Positions 46,154 to 55,304 of a stretch of 64,000 bases of DNA are shown here, in pieces; the first letter of the stretch is position 1; each line of letters begins with the position of its first letter. The DNA comes from Accumulibacter sp. (lineage in GTDB: Bacteria; Pseudomonadota; Gammaproteobacteria; Burkholderiales; Rhodocyclaceae), in assembly GCA_024235695.1 (NCBI GenBank), contig JACKLX010000009.1:1-64000 (forward strand), given 5' to 3'. Under the pieces are notes generated by a model that was not told the origin of the DNA, made no database searches, and worked only from the letters and a program-made list of their open reading frames with translations. The translations under genes and the position numbers were made by a program.

Positions 46154-46631
46154 TCCACCTTCGCTGCGCTTTCTGCTCGCGCATCCGGCACATCTGGTGG
46201 CCTGCGGTTTTGGCAGCGGCCTTTCGCCGTGGGCGCCGGGGACCTTCGGTACGCTCTTCGCCTGGGCATCGTTTGCTCTGCTGCGCCCGCTGCTGGGCGA
46301 CGGCGAGCTGTTTGGCCTGATCGTCGTCTGTTTTGTCGGCGGCGTGCTGGCGGTACACCGCACCGGCGTCGATCTCGGCGTGATCGATCACGGCAGCATC
46401 GTCTGGGACGAGATCGTTCCGTTCTGGCTGGTGTTGCTGCTCTGCCCGGCGCACTGGTTGTGGCAGACAACGGCGTTCTGCCTGTTCCGCTTCTTCGACA
46501 TCAGCAAACCACAACCGGCACGCTACTTCGACGAGCAGGTGAAGAACGGCTTCGGCGTGATGTGCGACGACCTGGTCGCCGCCGCTTACACGCTGCTGGT
46601 GCTGGCGATACTTCGCTGGGGACTCGCATGA
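46146..46631 (+). CDS. pgpA: phosphatidylglycerophosphatase A
   Basis: 161 residues with several membrane segments. GFGSGLSPWAPGTFGTL, DHGSIVWDEIVPFW and the FFDISKPQPARYFDEQVKNGFGVMCDD block are PgpA motifs. It dephosphorylates phosphatidylglycerophosphate at the inner membrane. The start appears to be TTG 46146 inside the thiL end; no better start is visible. Confidence 0.94.
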   Translation: MANPPSLRFLLAHPAHLVACGFGSGLSPWAPGTFGTLFAWASFALLRPLLGDGELFGLIVVCFVGGVLAVHRTGVDLGVIDHGSIVWDEIVPFWLVLLLCPAHWLWQTTAFCLFRFFDISKPQPARYFDEQVKNGFGVMCDDLVAAAYTLLVLAILRWGLA

Positions 46632-47137
46632 GCGCCTGCGATCAGGCGTCGCTCGAAGCGCTCGCCGCCGAGGTGGGCTGCCTGCTGCTCGCCAATGGCG
46701 AGCGCCTGGCGACGGCCGAATCGTGCACCGGTGGCTGGGTGGGCCAGTGCCTGACCGCGGTTGCCGGCAGTTCCCGCTGGTTCGATTGCGGCTTCATCAC
46801 CTATTCGAACGAAGCCAAGCTTGCCCTCCTCGGCGTCGATGGCATGACCCTGGCAGCACAGGGCGCGGTATCCGAAGCGGTCGCCGGCGCCATGGCGCTG
46901 GGCGCGCTGCAACGCAGCCGTGCCGCCTGGGCACTGGCGATCACCGGTGTGGCTGGTCCGGCGGGGGGCTCACCGGGCAGGCCGGTGGGGACGGTCTGTT
47001 TCGCATGGGTCGGACCCGAAGGGCGTCTCGACACCGACACCCGCCACTTTCGGGGTGACCGCGAGGCGGTGCGCGCGCAGTCGGTCGCGCACGCGCTGCG
47101 CGGCGTCCTGCGGCGCGCTGGTCTCGGTCGGGGCTGA
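46628..47137 (+). CDS. pncC: CinA/PncC-type nicotinamide-nucleotide amidohydrolase
   Basis: 169 residues, the stand-alone C-terminal CinA domain: ATAESCTGGWVGQCLT, GFITYSNEAK, AITGVAGPAGGSPGRPVGTV. It deamidates NMN to NaMN in pyridine-nucleotide salvage. ATG 46628 overlaps pgpA (ATGA). The N-terminal competence-type CinA domain is absent, as usual for PncC. Confidence 0.94.
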   Translation: MSACDQASLEALAAEVGCLLLANGERLATAESCTGGWVGQCLTAVAGSSRWFDCGFITYSNEAKLALLGVDGMTLAAQGAVSEAVAGAMALGALQRSRAAWALAITGVAGPAGGSPGRPVGTVCFAWVGPEGRLDTDTRHFRGDREAVRAQSVAHALRGVLRRAGLGRG

Positions 47138-47278
47138 CGGCCGGCAGGACGCTTGTGGCGGGCTAGCGGCGTCGCTGACGAGCGATGAACCTGCCGGCGA
47201 TGGCTGCCGGCAATTCGCTGCCACGACGCGGTCGATGGCTTAGAATGAGCGACTGCCACCTGCCCTGCATAGCCGCCG

Positions 47279-48532
47279 ATGTACTCGCCCGCCGTCAACA
47301 TTCCTTCTCGCTGGCTCCTGTCGTCCTTGCTGCTGATGACGTTGCTGGCGGCGCCGTCGATCGAGGCGGTCGACGCTGGCGAAACAAGCCAGCCTGCAGC
47401 GGTCGCCAGCGGCGGCGCTGGCGACCGCTTGCGGCTCTTCGATGCCACCGACGGTGACCGCGAGCAGTCGGGCGCAAGACTGCCCTTGCGTCTGACGAAG
47501 GTGCTGCGGACGCCGTTGGCGCCGACGACCGACAGTCAGCGCTCCGTGCTGCGCATGGAGTACCAGCTGCTGTCGGCGCTATATACCCAGGCCGGGCAAC
47601 AGCTGGCGGTGGCCGAGAAGGTACGCCGGCTCGAGGGGGCGCTGGCCGAGCTGCAGGAAAGAGATGAAGGCCGTAACGGGCCGCCGGATGCGATGCCTTC
47701 GGCGCTTGCCGATCGGCCCGTCGCCAGGCCGCCAGCGGCTGCCGAAGCGCGGCGCCAGCCACCGTCGCCTGATTCCCGGACACTGCCGCCGCCGGACGGC
47801 AAGAACGCCTGGTGGCCCGAGGTGGCGGTGCTGTTCGCGGCGATAGCCGCGGTGACCTGGCTGCTTCGCCGCCGAGCGGTCCGCGTGCCGCTGCCGGTCA
47901 TGGCGGCGACAGCCGAACGTTCCTTCGACACCAGCGACGATTCCGGTTGGGAACTGCAGACCCTGCCCAGCATCGATGGTCCGGCCGAGCTGTCGGAAAG
48001 GCCGCAGGCGGCCGTCAGGCGGGAGCCGGCCGAGGTCGCGGCGGTGCTCGAACTGGCCGAGATCATGATCACTTTCGGTCGCGCCAAAGGCGCCGAGCAG
48101 GCCCTCGAGGAATTCGTCGCGAAGCACCCGTCGGCAGCGCTGGCGCCGTGGCTGAAGCTGCTCGAGGTCTACCGCCGGAACGGCCAGCGGCCGGCCTTTG
48201 AAGCCACGGGCATGAAACTCGCCCACTACTTCAATGTCTCTGCGGCCGACTGGGATGCGGCTGGCGCACTGCTCAGTCCGGTCGCGCCGCCGGTCGATCC
48301 GCCGCCGGCGTCGATCGAGCAACTGCTGCCGCGCCTGCCGGCGATCGGACGACTGCCGCATATCACCAGCGAGGTTGCCCGCACCTGGGGCTCGCCCGGC
48401 TGCCTCGCCTACCTGGACAGGCTCCTGCGCGACAATCGCAATGGGCAGCGGCGGGGCTTCGCTCTGGTGACGGTGCGCGAGTTGCTGTTGCTGACCAACG
48501 TCATGGAAAGCCGGCTGGCCCCCTTGTCCTGA
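47279..48532 (+). CDS. FimV-like membrane protein
   Basis: 417 residues. A signal or anchor helix (about 12-30) and a region with a short coiled coil (about 90-125) are followed by a second membrane helix (WWPEVAVLFAAIAAVTWLL, about 178-196). The cytoplasmic tail is acidic and has a TPR-like repeat (LELAEIMITFGRAKGAEQALEEFVAKHP). This plan matches FimV-type proteins of betaproteobacteria, which act in polar localisation and type IV pili. LysM is not visible, so the name is provisional. Confidence 0.6.
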   Translation: MYSPAVNIPSRWLLSSLLLMTLLAAPSIEAVDAGETSQPAAVASGGAGDRLRLFDATDGDREQSGARLPLRLTKVLRTPLAPTTDSQRSVLRMEYQLLSALYTQAGQQLAVAEKVRRLEGALAELQERDEGRNGPPDAMPSALADRPVARPPAAAEARRQPPSPDSRTLPPPDGKNAWWPEVAVLFAAIAAVTWLLRRRAVRVPLPVMAATAERSFDTSDDSGWELQTLPSIDGPAELSERPQAAVRREPAEVAAVLELAEIMITFGRAKGAEQALEEFVAKHPSAALAPWLKLLEVYRRNGQRPAFEATGMKLAHYFNVSAADWDAAGALLSPVAPPVDPPPASIEQLLPRLPAIGRLPHITSEVARTWGSPGCLAYLDRLLRDNRNGQRRGFALVTVRELLLLTNVMESRLAPLS

Positions 48533-48602
48533 ATGAGCGGCGGTTGCGCAGCGGCGTCGTTGGCCAGCTGTGCGGTTCCGACCGCGGCCCCTTCTCTCGA
48601 TA

Positions 48603-48618
48603 CTGTATATAATGACAG
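48603..48618. promoter_or_regulatory. LexA box overlapping the recA promoter
   Basis: CTGTATATAATGACAG is a perfect match to the CTGT-N8-ACAG SOS operator of beta/gammaproteobacteria. A TATAAT -10 element (48608-48613) lies within it, 86 bases before the recA ATG, so LexA would block RNA polymerase directly. No strong -35 box is visible. Confidence 0.9.
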
Positions 48619-48698
48619 CTGTCGGCGTTGCGCCTGGCGGCATGTCCAGCGTCGTCGAACATGGGATAATTCCGCTCAATCAAGGAAAAGGACGGGTA

Positions 48699-49715
48699 AT
48701 GGACGACAACAAGGCGAAGGCGCTGGCAGCAGCGTTGGCCCAGATCGAAAAGCAGTTTGGCAAGGGCTCGATCATGAAGATGGGCGAAGGCAGCGTGGTG
48801 ACCGATGTCCCGGTCGTTTCGACCGGCTCGCTGGGGCTTGATATCGCACTGGGGATCGGCGGTTTGCCACGCGGTCGGGTGGTCGAGGTGTATGGCCCCG
48901 AGTCGTCGGGCAAGACCACCTTGACCCTGCAGGTCATTGCCGAGATGCAGAAACTCGGCGGCACGGCCGCCTTCATCGACGCCGAGCACGCGCTCGACCC
49001 GGGCTATGCGCAAAAGCTTGGCGTAAACCTCGACGATCTCCTGATCTCGCAGCCGGATACCGGCGAGCAGGCGCTGGAAATCGCCGACATGCTGGTGCGT
49101 TCGGCGAGTGTCGACGTGGTGGTGATCGATTCGGTTGCGGCGCTGGTACCGAAGGCCGAGATCGAAGGCGAAATGGGCGATTCCCTTCCTGGACTGCAGG
49201 CTCGCCTGATGAGCCAGGCACTGCGCAAGCTGACCGCGAACATCAACCGCACCAACACGCTGGTGATCTTCATCAACCAGATCCGGATGAAGATCGGCGT
49301 CATGTTCGGTAGCCCGGAAACGACTACCGGCGGCAATGCGCTGAAGTTCTACGCCTCGGTGCGTCTCGACATCCGTCGGATCGGCGGCATCAAGAGGGGC
49401 GACGAGGTGATCGGCAACGAGACCCGGGTCAAGGTCGTCAAGAACAAGGTTGCACCGCCTTTCCGCGAAGCCATCTTCGACATCCTTTACGGCGAGGGCA
49501 CTTCGCGTGAAGGAGAGATCATCGAACTCGGCGTGCTGCACAAGCTGATCGACAAGTCGGGGTCGTGGTACGCCTACAACGGCGAGAAGATCGGGCAGGG
49601 CAAGGACAATGCACGCGAGTATCTCAAGAGCAAGCCGCAGATCGCCCAGGAGATCGAGGAGAAGATCCGCATGGCGGTGAATGTCCCGTCGCAGACGGCG
49701 AAGGTCAGCGCCTAG
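48699..49715 (+). CDS. recA: recombinase RecA
   Basis: 338-residue recombinase. The N-terminal [11 protein letters not shown], Walker A GPESSGKT (66-73), [17 protein letters not shown] (Walker B) and [13 protein letters not shown] (L2 region) are all standard. It forms ATP-dependent filaments on single-stranded DNA and stimulates LexA cleavage. ATG 48699 has an AAGGAAAAGG site; the in-frame opening upstream covers the promoter. Confidence 0.98.
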   Translation: MDDNKAKALAAALAQIEKQFGKGSIMKMGEGSVVTDVPVVSTGSLGLDIALGIGGLPRGRVVEVYGPESSGKTTLTLQVIAEMQKLGGTAAFIDAEHALDPGYAQKLGVNLDDLLISQPDTGEQALEIADMLVRSASVDVVVIDSVAALVPKAEIEGEMGDSLPGLQARLMSQALRKLTANINRTNTLVIFINQIRMKIGVMFGSPETTTGGNALKFYASVRLDIRRIGGIKRGDEVIGNETRVKVVKNKVAPPFREAIFDILYGEGTSREGEIIELGVLHKLIDKSGSWYAYNGEKIGQGKDNAREYLKSKPQIAQEIEEKIRMAVNVPSQTAKVSA

Positions 49716-49723
49716 GTCCGGCG

Positions 49724-50173
49724 ATGAGCGACGCGCTGCGCGAGCGGGCCTTGCGCCTGCTGGCACGCCGCGATCACACGCGCATGGAACTGTCGCGCAA
49801 GCTCGCAGCCGCGGCCGATTGCCCGGCCCGGCTGGTCGCCCTGCTCGATGCTCTGGAGGCCAGCGGACTGTTGTCGGACGAGCGCTACGCGGCAGCGCGG
49901 GTGACCGCTCGCGGGGCGCGAGTAGGCGACGCGCGTCTGGCGTACGAACTCCGTTCACGAGGCGTCGCCGGTGAACTGGTCGCTGCCGTCCTGGCGGCCG
50001 GCGACGACGAACTGACGCGGGCGCGCCGCGTCTGGCAGCGAAAGTTTGGTCGGCAGCCGGCCGGCCTTGACGACCCCGTGCAGCGCGGTCGCCAGGTGCG
50101 CTTCCTGGCAGGCCGCGGATTTTCCGACGAAACCATCCGACGCGTACTGCGCGGCGACCTTGAAGACGATTGA
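49724..50173 (+). CDS. recX: RecA regulator RecX
   Basis: 149 residues with repeated helical units: ALRLLARRDHTRMELSRKL, ASGLLSDERYAAARVTAR and FLAGRGFSDETIRRVL are RecX signatures. It modulates RecA filament growth. It starts eight bases after the recA stop, so both should be induced together under SOS control. Confidence 0.94.
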   Translation: MSDALRERALRLLARRDHTRMELSRKLAAAADCPARLVALLDALEASGLLSDERYAAARVTARGARVGDARLAYELRSRGVAGELVAAVLAAGDDELTRARRVWQRKFGRQPAGLDDPVQRGRQVRFLAGRGFSDETIRRVLRGDLEDD

Positions 50174-50176
50174 AAA

Positions 50177-50911
50177 ATGTCAGATACGCAGAGCACCTTG
50201 TCGACCCGCAGCCTGAAGAAGCGTTACAAGTCCCGTACGGTGGTCCACGACGTCTCGTTCGAGGTGCTCAGCGGCGAAGTCGTCGGCTTGCTCGGTCCAA
50301 ACGGGGCCGGCAAGACGACCTGTTTCTACATGGTCGTCGGTCTGGTCGCTTGTGACGGTGGTGACGTACACCTGGACGAGGCGAAACTGACGCATCTGCC
50401 AATGCACAAGCGTGCCCAACTTGGCGTTTCCTATCTGCCGCAGGAAGCGTCGGTGTTTCGCAAGCTGACGGTCAGCGAAAACATCAGGGCGGTGCTTGAA
50501 CTGCAGAAGCTGATGCCAGACGAAATCGATGGACGGGCGGAAGACCTGCTCGAAGAGCTGCACATCACGCATCTTCGTCACAGCCCGGCGACGTCGTTGT
50601 CTGGTGGTGAACGTCGGCGAGTCGAGATTGCTCGCGCGCTGGCCACGGCACCGCGCTTCATTCTGCTGGATGAGCCCTTCGCCGGCGTCGACCCGATCGC
50701 CGTGCTTGACATCCAGAAGATCATCCGTTTTCTGAAGGGGCGCGGTATCGGCGTTCTGATTACCGACCACAACGTGCGCGAAACGCTCGGTATCTGCGAT
50801 CACGCCTACATCATCAACGAGGGTAGCGTCCTTGCCGCTGGCCGGCCGGACGAAATCATTTATAATGAAAACGTCCGCAAGGTTTATCTGGGTGAGAATT
50901 TCCGCCTCTGA
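50177..50911 (+). CDS. lptB: LPS export ABC transporter ATPase LptB
   Basis: 244 residues. Walker [11 protein letters not shown]-loop [14 protein letters not shown], signature [15 protein letters not shown] and Walker [14 protein letters not shown] place it in the LptB branch. It powers LPS extraction with LptFG. lptA/lptC are not adjacent here; recX is directly upstream. rpoN follows by 82 bases, a common lptB-rpoN arrangement. Confidence 0.95.
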   Translation: MSDTQSTLSTRSLKKRYKSRTVVHDVSFEVLSGEVVGLLGPNGAGKTTCFYMVVGLVACDGGDVHLDEAKLTHLPMHKRAQLGVSYLPQEASVFRKLTVSENIRAVLELQKLMPDEIDGRAEDLLEELHITHLRHSPATSLSGGERRRVEIARALATAPRFILLDEPFAGVDPIAVLDIQKIIRFLKGRGIGVLITDHNVRETLGICDHAYIINEGSVLAAGRPDEIIYNENVRKVYLGENFRL

Positions 50912-50993
50912 AGCCACCGGCCTTTCAGCCACGATTCGAGAACCATATGGGCAGTTTCCGCGCGCCAGTTAGGCGGCTTACCCGGTTCCGTAA

Positions 50994-52409
50994 ATGAAAC
51001 CCTCCCTTCAGCTCAAGCTCACCCAGCATCTCGCCCTGACCCCACAGCTCCAGCTGTCGATCCGACTGCTGCAACTGTCGACCCTCGAGCTTGAACAGGA
51101 GCTCGAGAACTATCTGCGGGACAACCCGCTCCTCGAACGCCAGGAAGAGTACGCGCAGTCGGGGTCGCTGCCTGGCAGCGACGGCCGCGACGAGGGTGCG
51201 GACCGGGAAACGGCGGAGGACCACAGCGAGCAGCCTTACGCGGATGACGACAGCTGGCCGGTCGAGGAGGCCAGTTACCTCGCCTCGTCGGGTTCATTCG
51301 ACGACGAAGACAACGACTACCAGGACGTGCAGGCGGCGACGATTTCGTTGCGGGAACACCTGTTGTGGCAGTTGGGCCTGATGAACCTCTCCGAGCGTGA
51401 TCGCGCTCTGGTGCGCTGTCTGGTGGATGCCCTGGACGAAGACGGCTACCTGACGCAGTCGCTCGAGGAACTCGCCGAGACCATGCCGGCGGAGTTGGCG
51501 ATCGAACCGGAGGAACTGCAGGCGGCGCTCAATCACCTGCAGCATTTCGATCCGACCGGCGTCGGTGCGCGCAGCGCGCAGGAATGCCTGCTCCTGCAGT
51601 TGCAGGTCTTGCCGGCGGATCGCACGCGCACCCTGGCGATGGAGATCGTCAGCCAGTTTCTGGAACTGCTGGCCAGCCATGACTTCGTCAAGCTGAAGAA
51701 GCAAACGGGTTGTGACGATGAAGCGCTACGCGCTGCGCATCTGCTGATCTGCAGCCTCAATCCTCGGCCAGGTGCGCAATACGCCGCTTCCGACACCCGT
51801 TACGTCACGCCCGACGTGGTGGTGCGCAAGCTGCGCGGGCAGTGGTCGGTGAGTGTCAATGCGGAAGCTTTTCCGCGACTTCGGATCAACAGCCTGTACG
51901 CCCACATCCTCTCGCGCCAGCGCGGCTCGGGGCTTGCTGTCCATCTGCAGGAGGCGCGCTGGTTGATCAGGAACGTGCAACAACGGTTTGACACGATCCT
52001 GCGTGTGGCGCAGGCTATCGTCGACCGTCAGCGGCAGTTTTTTGATCATGGCGAAGTCGCGATGCGGCCGCTCGTGTTGCGTGAAATCGCCGACCTCCTG
52101 GGGTTGCACGAGTCGACCATCTCGCGGGTGACGACGCAGAAGTACATGGCGACACCGCGCGGGATATTCGAGCTGAAGTATTTTTTTGGCAGCCACGTCG
52201 GCACCGAAGCCGGCGGGGCGTGTTCAGCAACGGCGATTCGGGCACTGATCAAACAGATGATCGGTGCCGAAGAGCCAAAGAAGCCGCTTTCGGATAGCCA
52301 GATATCCGAAATCCTTGGTCAGCAGGGCATTGTCGTAGCACGGCGAACGATTGCAAAATACCGTGAAGCGCTCAGTATCCCGCCGGTCAACTTACGCAAG
52401 TCCATCTAG
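50994..52409 (+). CDS. rpoN: RNA polymerase sigma-54 factor
   Basis: 471 residues: Gln/Leu-rich Region I ([20 protein letters not shown]), an acidic Region II (about 55-110), a core-binding domain, the helix-turn-helix [18 protein letters not shown] and the RpoN box [10 protein letters not shown] near the end. It directs transcription from -24/-12 promoters with enhancer-binding activators. The following hpf, ptsN and hprK genes form its classical neighbourhood. Confidence 0.97.
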   Translation: MKPSLQLKLTQHLALTPQLQLSIRLLQLSTLELEQELENYLRDNPLLERQEEYAQSGSLPGSDGRDEGADRETAEDHSEQPYADDDSWPVEEASYLASSGSFDDEDNDYQDVQAATISLREHLLWQLGLMNLSERDRALVRCLVDALDEDGYLTQSLEELAETMPAELAIEPEELQAALNHLQHFDPTGVGARSAQECLLLQLQVLPADRTRTLAMEIVSQFLELLASHDFVKLKKQTGCDDEALRAAHLLICSLNPRPGAQYAASDTRYVTPDVVVRKLRGQWSVSVNAEAFPRLRINSLYAHILSRQRGSGLAVHLQEARWLIRNVQQRFDTILRVAQAIVDRQRQFFDHGEVAMRPLVLREIADLLGLHESTISRVTTQKYMATPRGIFELKYFFGSHVGTEAGGACSATAIRALIKQMIGAEEPKKPLSDSQISEILGQQGIVVARRTIAKYREALSIPPVNLRKSI

Positions 52410-52425
52410 AAAAAGGAGCCACATC

Positions 52426-52752
52426 ATGAACCTGCAAGTCAGTGGACACCACCTCGAGATTACCCCGGCGCTGCGCGACTACGTCACCGGCAAGCTCGAG
52501 CGGATCACTCGTCATTTCGATAACGTGATAGACGTGAACGTGATCCTGTCGGTGGAAAAGCTGAAGCAGAAAGCTGAAGTGACCGTTCATCTCGCCGGCA
52601 AGGACGTGTACGTCGAAACCGTCGACGAGGATCTCTATGCGGCGGTGGATGGCCTGGTCGACAAGCTCGAGCGTCAGGTTCAGAAGTACAAGCAGAAGTT
52701 GCAGGATCATCATCGTGGGAGCAAGATCGTCGATCACATCGTCGTTGAGTGA
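52426..52752 (+). CDS. hpf: ribosome hibernation promoting factor, short form
   Basis: 108 residues. [27 protein letters not shown] and the [25 protein letters not shown] segment are those of short HPF/YhbH. It promotes 100S ribosome formation in stationary phase. AAAAAGGAG precedes ATG 52426. The upstream opening to 52351 overlaps rpoN and is ignored. Confidence 0.95.
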   Translation: MNLQVSGHHLEITPALRDYVTGKLERITRHFDNVIDVNVILSVEKLKQKAEVTVHLAGKDVYVETVDEDLYAAVDGLVDKLERQVQKYKQKLQDHHRGSKIVDHIVVE

Positions 52753-52859
52753 TCGGTGTGCGGTCTGCGCACGGGCCTGCCGGCAGCAGCTTGCCGAGCG
52801 GCTCGTGCGTTTCCTTGTCTCAACTTAACCAAAGTCGGCCTTTTTCGGGTTTTTGTCGC

Positions 52860-53312
52860 ATGAGCCAGATTACCCAGTTACTCCCCCTTGAGAACATCAT
52901 TCTTGATCTCGACGCGAGCAGCAAGAAGCGCGTCTTCGAGCACGTGGGACTCCTTTTTGAAAACTACCTTGGACTCGCCCGCAGTACCGTGTTCGACAGC
53001 CTGTTTGCGCGCGAGAAGCTGGGTTCGACTGGCCTTGGTCAGGGTGTGGCGATCCCGCACGGCCGGATCAAGGGCCTCAAGGACGCCACCGGCGCCTTTC
53101 TGCGCCTGGCGACACCGGTTCCCTTCGATTCTCCCGATGGCAAGCCGGTGTCCTTGTTGTTCATCCTGCTGGTCCCCGAAGTGGCCACCGAGCAGCATCT
53201 GCAGATTCTCTCGGAACTCGCTCAGCACTTTTCCGACCGCGCCTGTCGCGAAGCCCTTGCCAGCGCCCCTGACCCGGCTGGCGTCCGCCAGATCTTTGCC
53301 GGCGGCACATGA
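52860..53312 (+). CDS. ptsN: PTS nitrogen-regulatory EIIA protein
   Basis: 150 residues. LGQGVAIPHGRI carries the phospho-accepting His67, and REKLGSTGLG is the conserved preceding strand. It is the terminal acceptor of the nitrogen-related PTS and modulates potassium and carbon/nitrogen signalling. hprK overlaps its stop (ATGA). ptsH, ptsI and rapZ are not in this stretch. Confidence 0.94.
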   Translation: MSQITQLLPLENIILDLDASSKKRVFEHVGLLFENYLGLARSTVFDSLFAREKLGSTGLGQGVAIPHGRIKGLKDATGAFLRLATPVPFDSPDGKPVSLLFILLVPEVATEQHLQILSELAQHFSDRACREALASAPDPAGVRQIFAGGT

Positions 53313-54253
53313 ACGCTCCGCGTCAGTTCAGTGTCGTCCAACTGTACGAGGACCACCGGGACAAACTGAAGCTTGCATGGGTCGTGGCGGTCGGCGTTGA
53401 CCGCCAGATCGAACTCAAGGAACAGAGCAACTACGGTGCCGACGTCGTCGGCCACCTCAACCTGATTCACCCCGAGCGGCTGCAGGTGATCGGCAGGGCA
53501 GAACAGGCCTGGGCGCTGCGAGTGACCGCCGAGCGGCTACGCCAGCAGTTGCGCGAGTTGCTCGTGGCCAGGCCGCCGGCCCTGATTCTTGCCGATGGGC
53601 TTGAAATCCTGCCGGCGATTCGCGACGCCTGCGAGTCTACCCAGACTCCCCTGTTTGTCAGTTCGAAACCCTGTTCGGCGGTGATCGACTTGCTGCGCAT
53701 CTATCTGTCGCGTCGCCTGGCGGGTTCGACCTCGATGCATGGTGTATTGATGGACGTCTTCGGGATGGGTGTCCTGATCACCGGCGATTCCGGCGTCGGC
53801 AAGAGCGAACTGGCGCTCGAGCTGATCTCGCGCGGCCATGGTCTGGTCGCCGACGACGTCGTCGAACTCGCCTGCATCGCGCCGACGACGATCGAGGGGC
53901 GCTGTCCGAGCATGTTGCGCGACTACCTGGAAGTGCGCGGCCTGGGATTGCTCAACATTCGCACCATCTTCGGGGAAACCGCTTCACGCCGGAAGATGAA
54001 GCTCAAGCTGATCGCCCATCTGCAAAGGCCGCTCAGCAGCGCCGATGGCCCGCGTCTGCCGCTGGATGCACAATCCCAGGACATTCTCGGATTGCCGATT
54101 CGCAAGGTGGTCATCCCGGTCGCCGCCGGGCGAAACATTGCCGTGCTGCTCGAGGCCGCCGTGCGCAACAGCATCCTTCAGTTACGCGGCATCGACAGCA
54201 TGGGAGACTTCATCGATCGGCAACAGCAGGCGTTGCTTGACGACGACCTTTAG
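53309..54253 (+). CDS. hprK: HPr kinase/phosphorylase
   Basis: 314 residues. Walker A GDSGVGKS at 159-166, the signature LEVRGLGLLNIRTIFGE and a N-terminal MurF-like domain are present. In proteobacteria it phosphorylates HPr on Ser and links the PTS to central metabolism. Overlaps ptsN by four bases. Confidence 0.95.
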   Translation: MNAPRQFSVVQLYEDHRDKLKLAWVVAVGVDRQIELKEQSNYGADVVGHLNLIHPERLQVIGRAEQAWALRVTAERLRQQLRELLVARPPALILADGLEILPAIRDACESTQTPLFVSSKPCSAVIDLLRIYLSRRLAGSTSMHGVLMDVFGMGVLITGDSGVGKSELALELISRGHGLVADDVVELACIAPTTIEGRCPSMLRDYLEVRGLGLLNIRTIFGETASRRKMKLKLIAHLQRPLSSADGPRLPLDAQSQDILGLPIRKVVIPVAAGRNIAVLLEAAVRNSILQLRGIDSMGDFIDRQQQALLDDDL

Positions 54254-54297
54254 CAATGGCCTAATCGCTGCGTTTCCTCAACTTAGGAGAACTCCCG

Positions 54298-54684
54298 ATG
54301 AAAGCCCTGATCGCTATGGTCGCTCTGGTCGTCGCCACCGGTGGTGCGTTTGCTGCCGAAACCAAGAAGGAACCCTCGGCCGCGCAGAAGGCGCAGCAGG
54401 AGAAGATGAAGTCCTGCAATGCGGAGGCCAAGGTCAAGGACCTGAAGGGTGACGAGCGCAAGCAGTTCATGAGCGGCTGTCTCAAGGCGGCACCGACGAC
54501 GATGGCTGCTCCGGAAGAGGTCAAGGCGGCGCCGGCCAAGACGGCTGCGCCGGACCAAGCCATGGCCGCACCGACCAAGCAGACGCAGCAGGACAAAATG
54601 AAGGCGTGCAACGCCGAGGCCGGTAGCAAGGCCCTCAAGGGCGACGAGCGCAAGAAGTTCATGAGCGAGTGCCTGAAAGGCTGA
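54298..54684 (+). CDS. secreted protein with two PsiF repeats
   Basis: 128 residues with a signal peptide (about 1-20, GGAFA). Two PsiF-type modules (KMKSCNAEAKVKDLKGDERK, residues about 36-62, and KMKACNAEAGSKALKGDERK, about 100-126) each contain a conserved Cys pair, separated by an Ala/Pro linker. PsiF was named for phosphate-starvation induction in E. coli; no Pho box is evident here. AGGAGAACTCCC precedes ATG 54298. Function unknown, periplasmic. Confidence 0.88.
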   Translation: MKALIAMVALVVATGGAFAAETKKEPSAAQKAQQEKMKSCNAEAKVKDLKGDERKQFMSGCLKAAPTTMAAPEEVKAAPAKTAAPDQAMAAPTKQTQQDKMKACNAEAGSKALKGDERKKFMSECLKG

Positions 54685-54821
54685 GCGTCAGAGGCCTGCC
54701 GCCGTTCGCCTGCGACAGCCGCCGGCGCACGGCCGCAGGGCCGGCGTTGCCATCAAGGTGTCGGGACTGGTAGCCGGTCGCTCCGCCGCGATGTTGGCCT
54801 GGCGCCACTGCCGGTTTCCGG

Positions 54822-55217
54822 TCAGCCACCAGGGTTCTGGCGGCGGCGGTCGTTAGCGTGTGACGGGTCCGTGCCGGCCGGCGGAAGGCAAGCCACGACG
54901 TAACCCCGCTGCTGCCGCTTGAGCAGTTTCTCCAGGCGCTGGCAGGCCTGCCGTGGCGTTGCGCAGCGCTCGGCGAAGATCAGGTTGCAGGCGGCCCATC
55001 GTCCTTCCGGGGTGCGCAACACCACCACCAGGCGACCACCATCGACGGCGGCGGCGAGGCAAGTCGAGGTGCCAACGTTCCACGAGGCGCTGATCAGGTT
55101 CATCGCTTCGTCGCGCGGTACACACGCGGCGACCAGCGCGTCGAGTGGTGATTCGTGTTCGGTACGAACGATAGCCGGACAGTAGACGTGCGCAGGTGGC
55201 ACGGTGGGCGGGTTCAT
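54822..55217 (-). CDS. hypothetical protein
   Basis: 131 residues, not recognised. It is a soluble protein with a mixed alpha/beta look (GGRLVVVLRTPEGRWAACNL) and a basic, disordered tail. Start ATG 55217 has no obvious ribosome site. The same frame stays open far upstream, antisense to the hydroxylase gene, so reality rests on the protein-like composition alone. Confidence 0.5.
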   Translation of the reverse strand: MNPPTVPPAHVYCPAIVRTEHESPLDALVAACVPRDEAMNLISASWNVGTSTCLAAAVDGGRLVVVLRTPEGRWAACNLIFAERCATPRQACQRLEKLLKRQQRGYVVACLPPAGTDPSHANDRRRQNPGG

Positions 55218-55304
55218 GAGAGCGAGCTTCTCACATCTCCGGCCGCGCTTGTACAACCCCGGTCGTGCGCTCTGCGCGCCGACCACTTTTTCGAGCCCCA
55301 CAGC

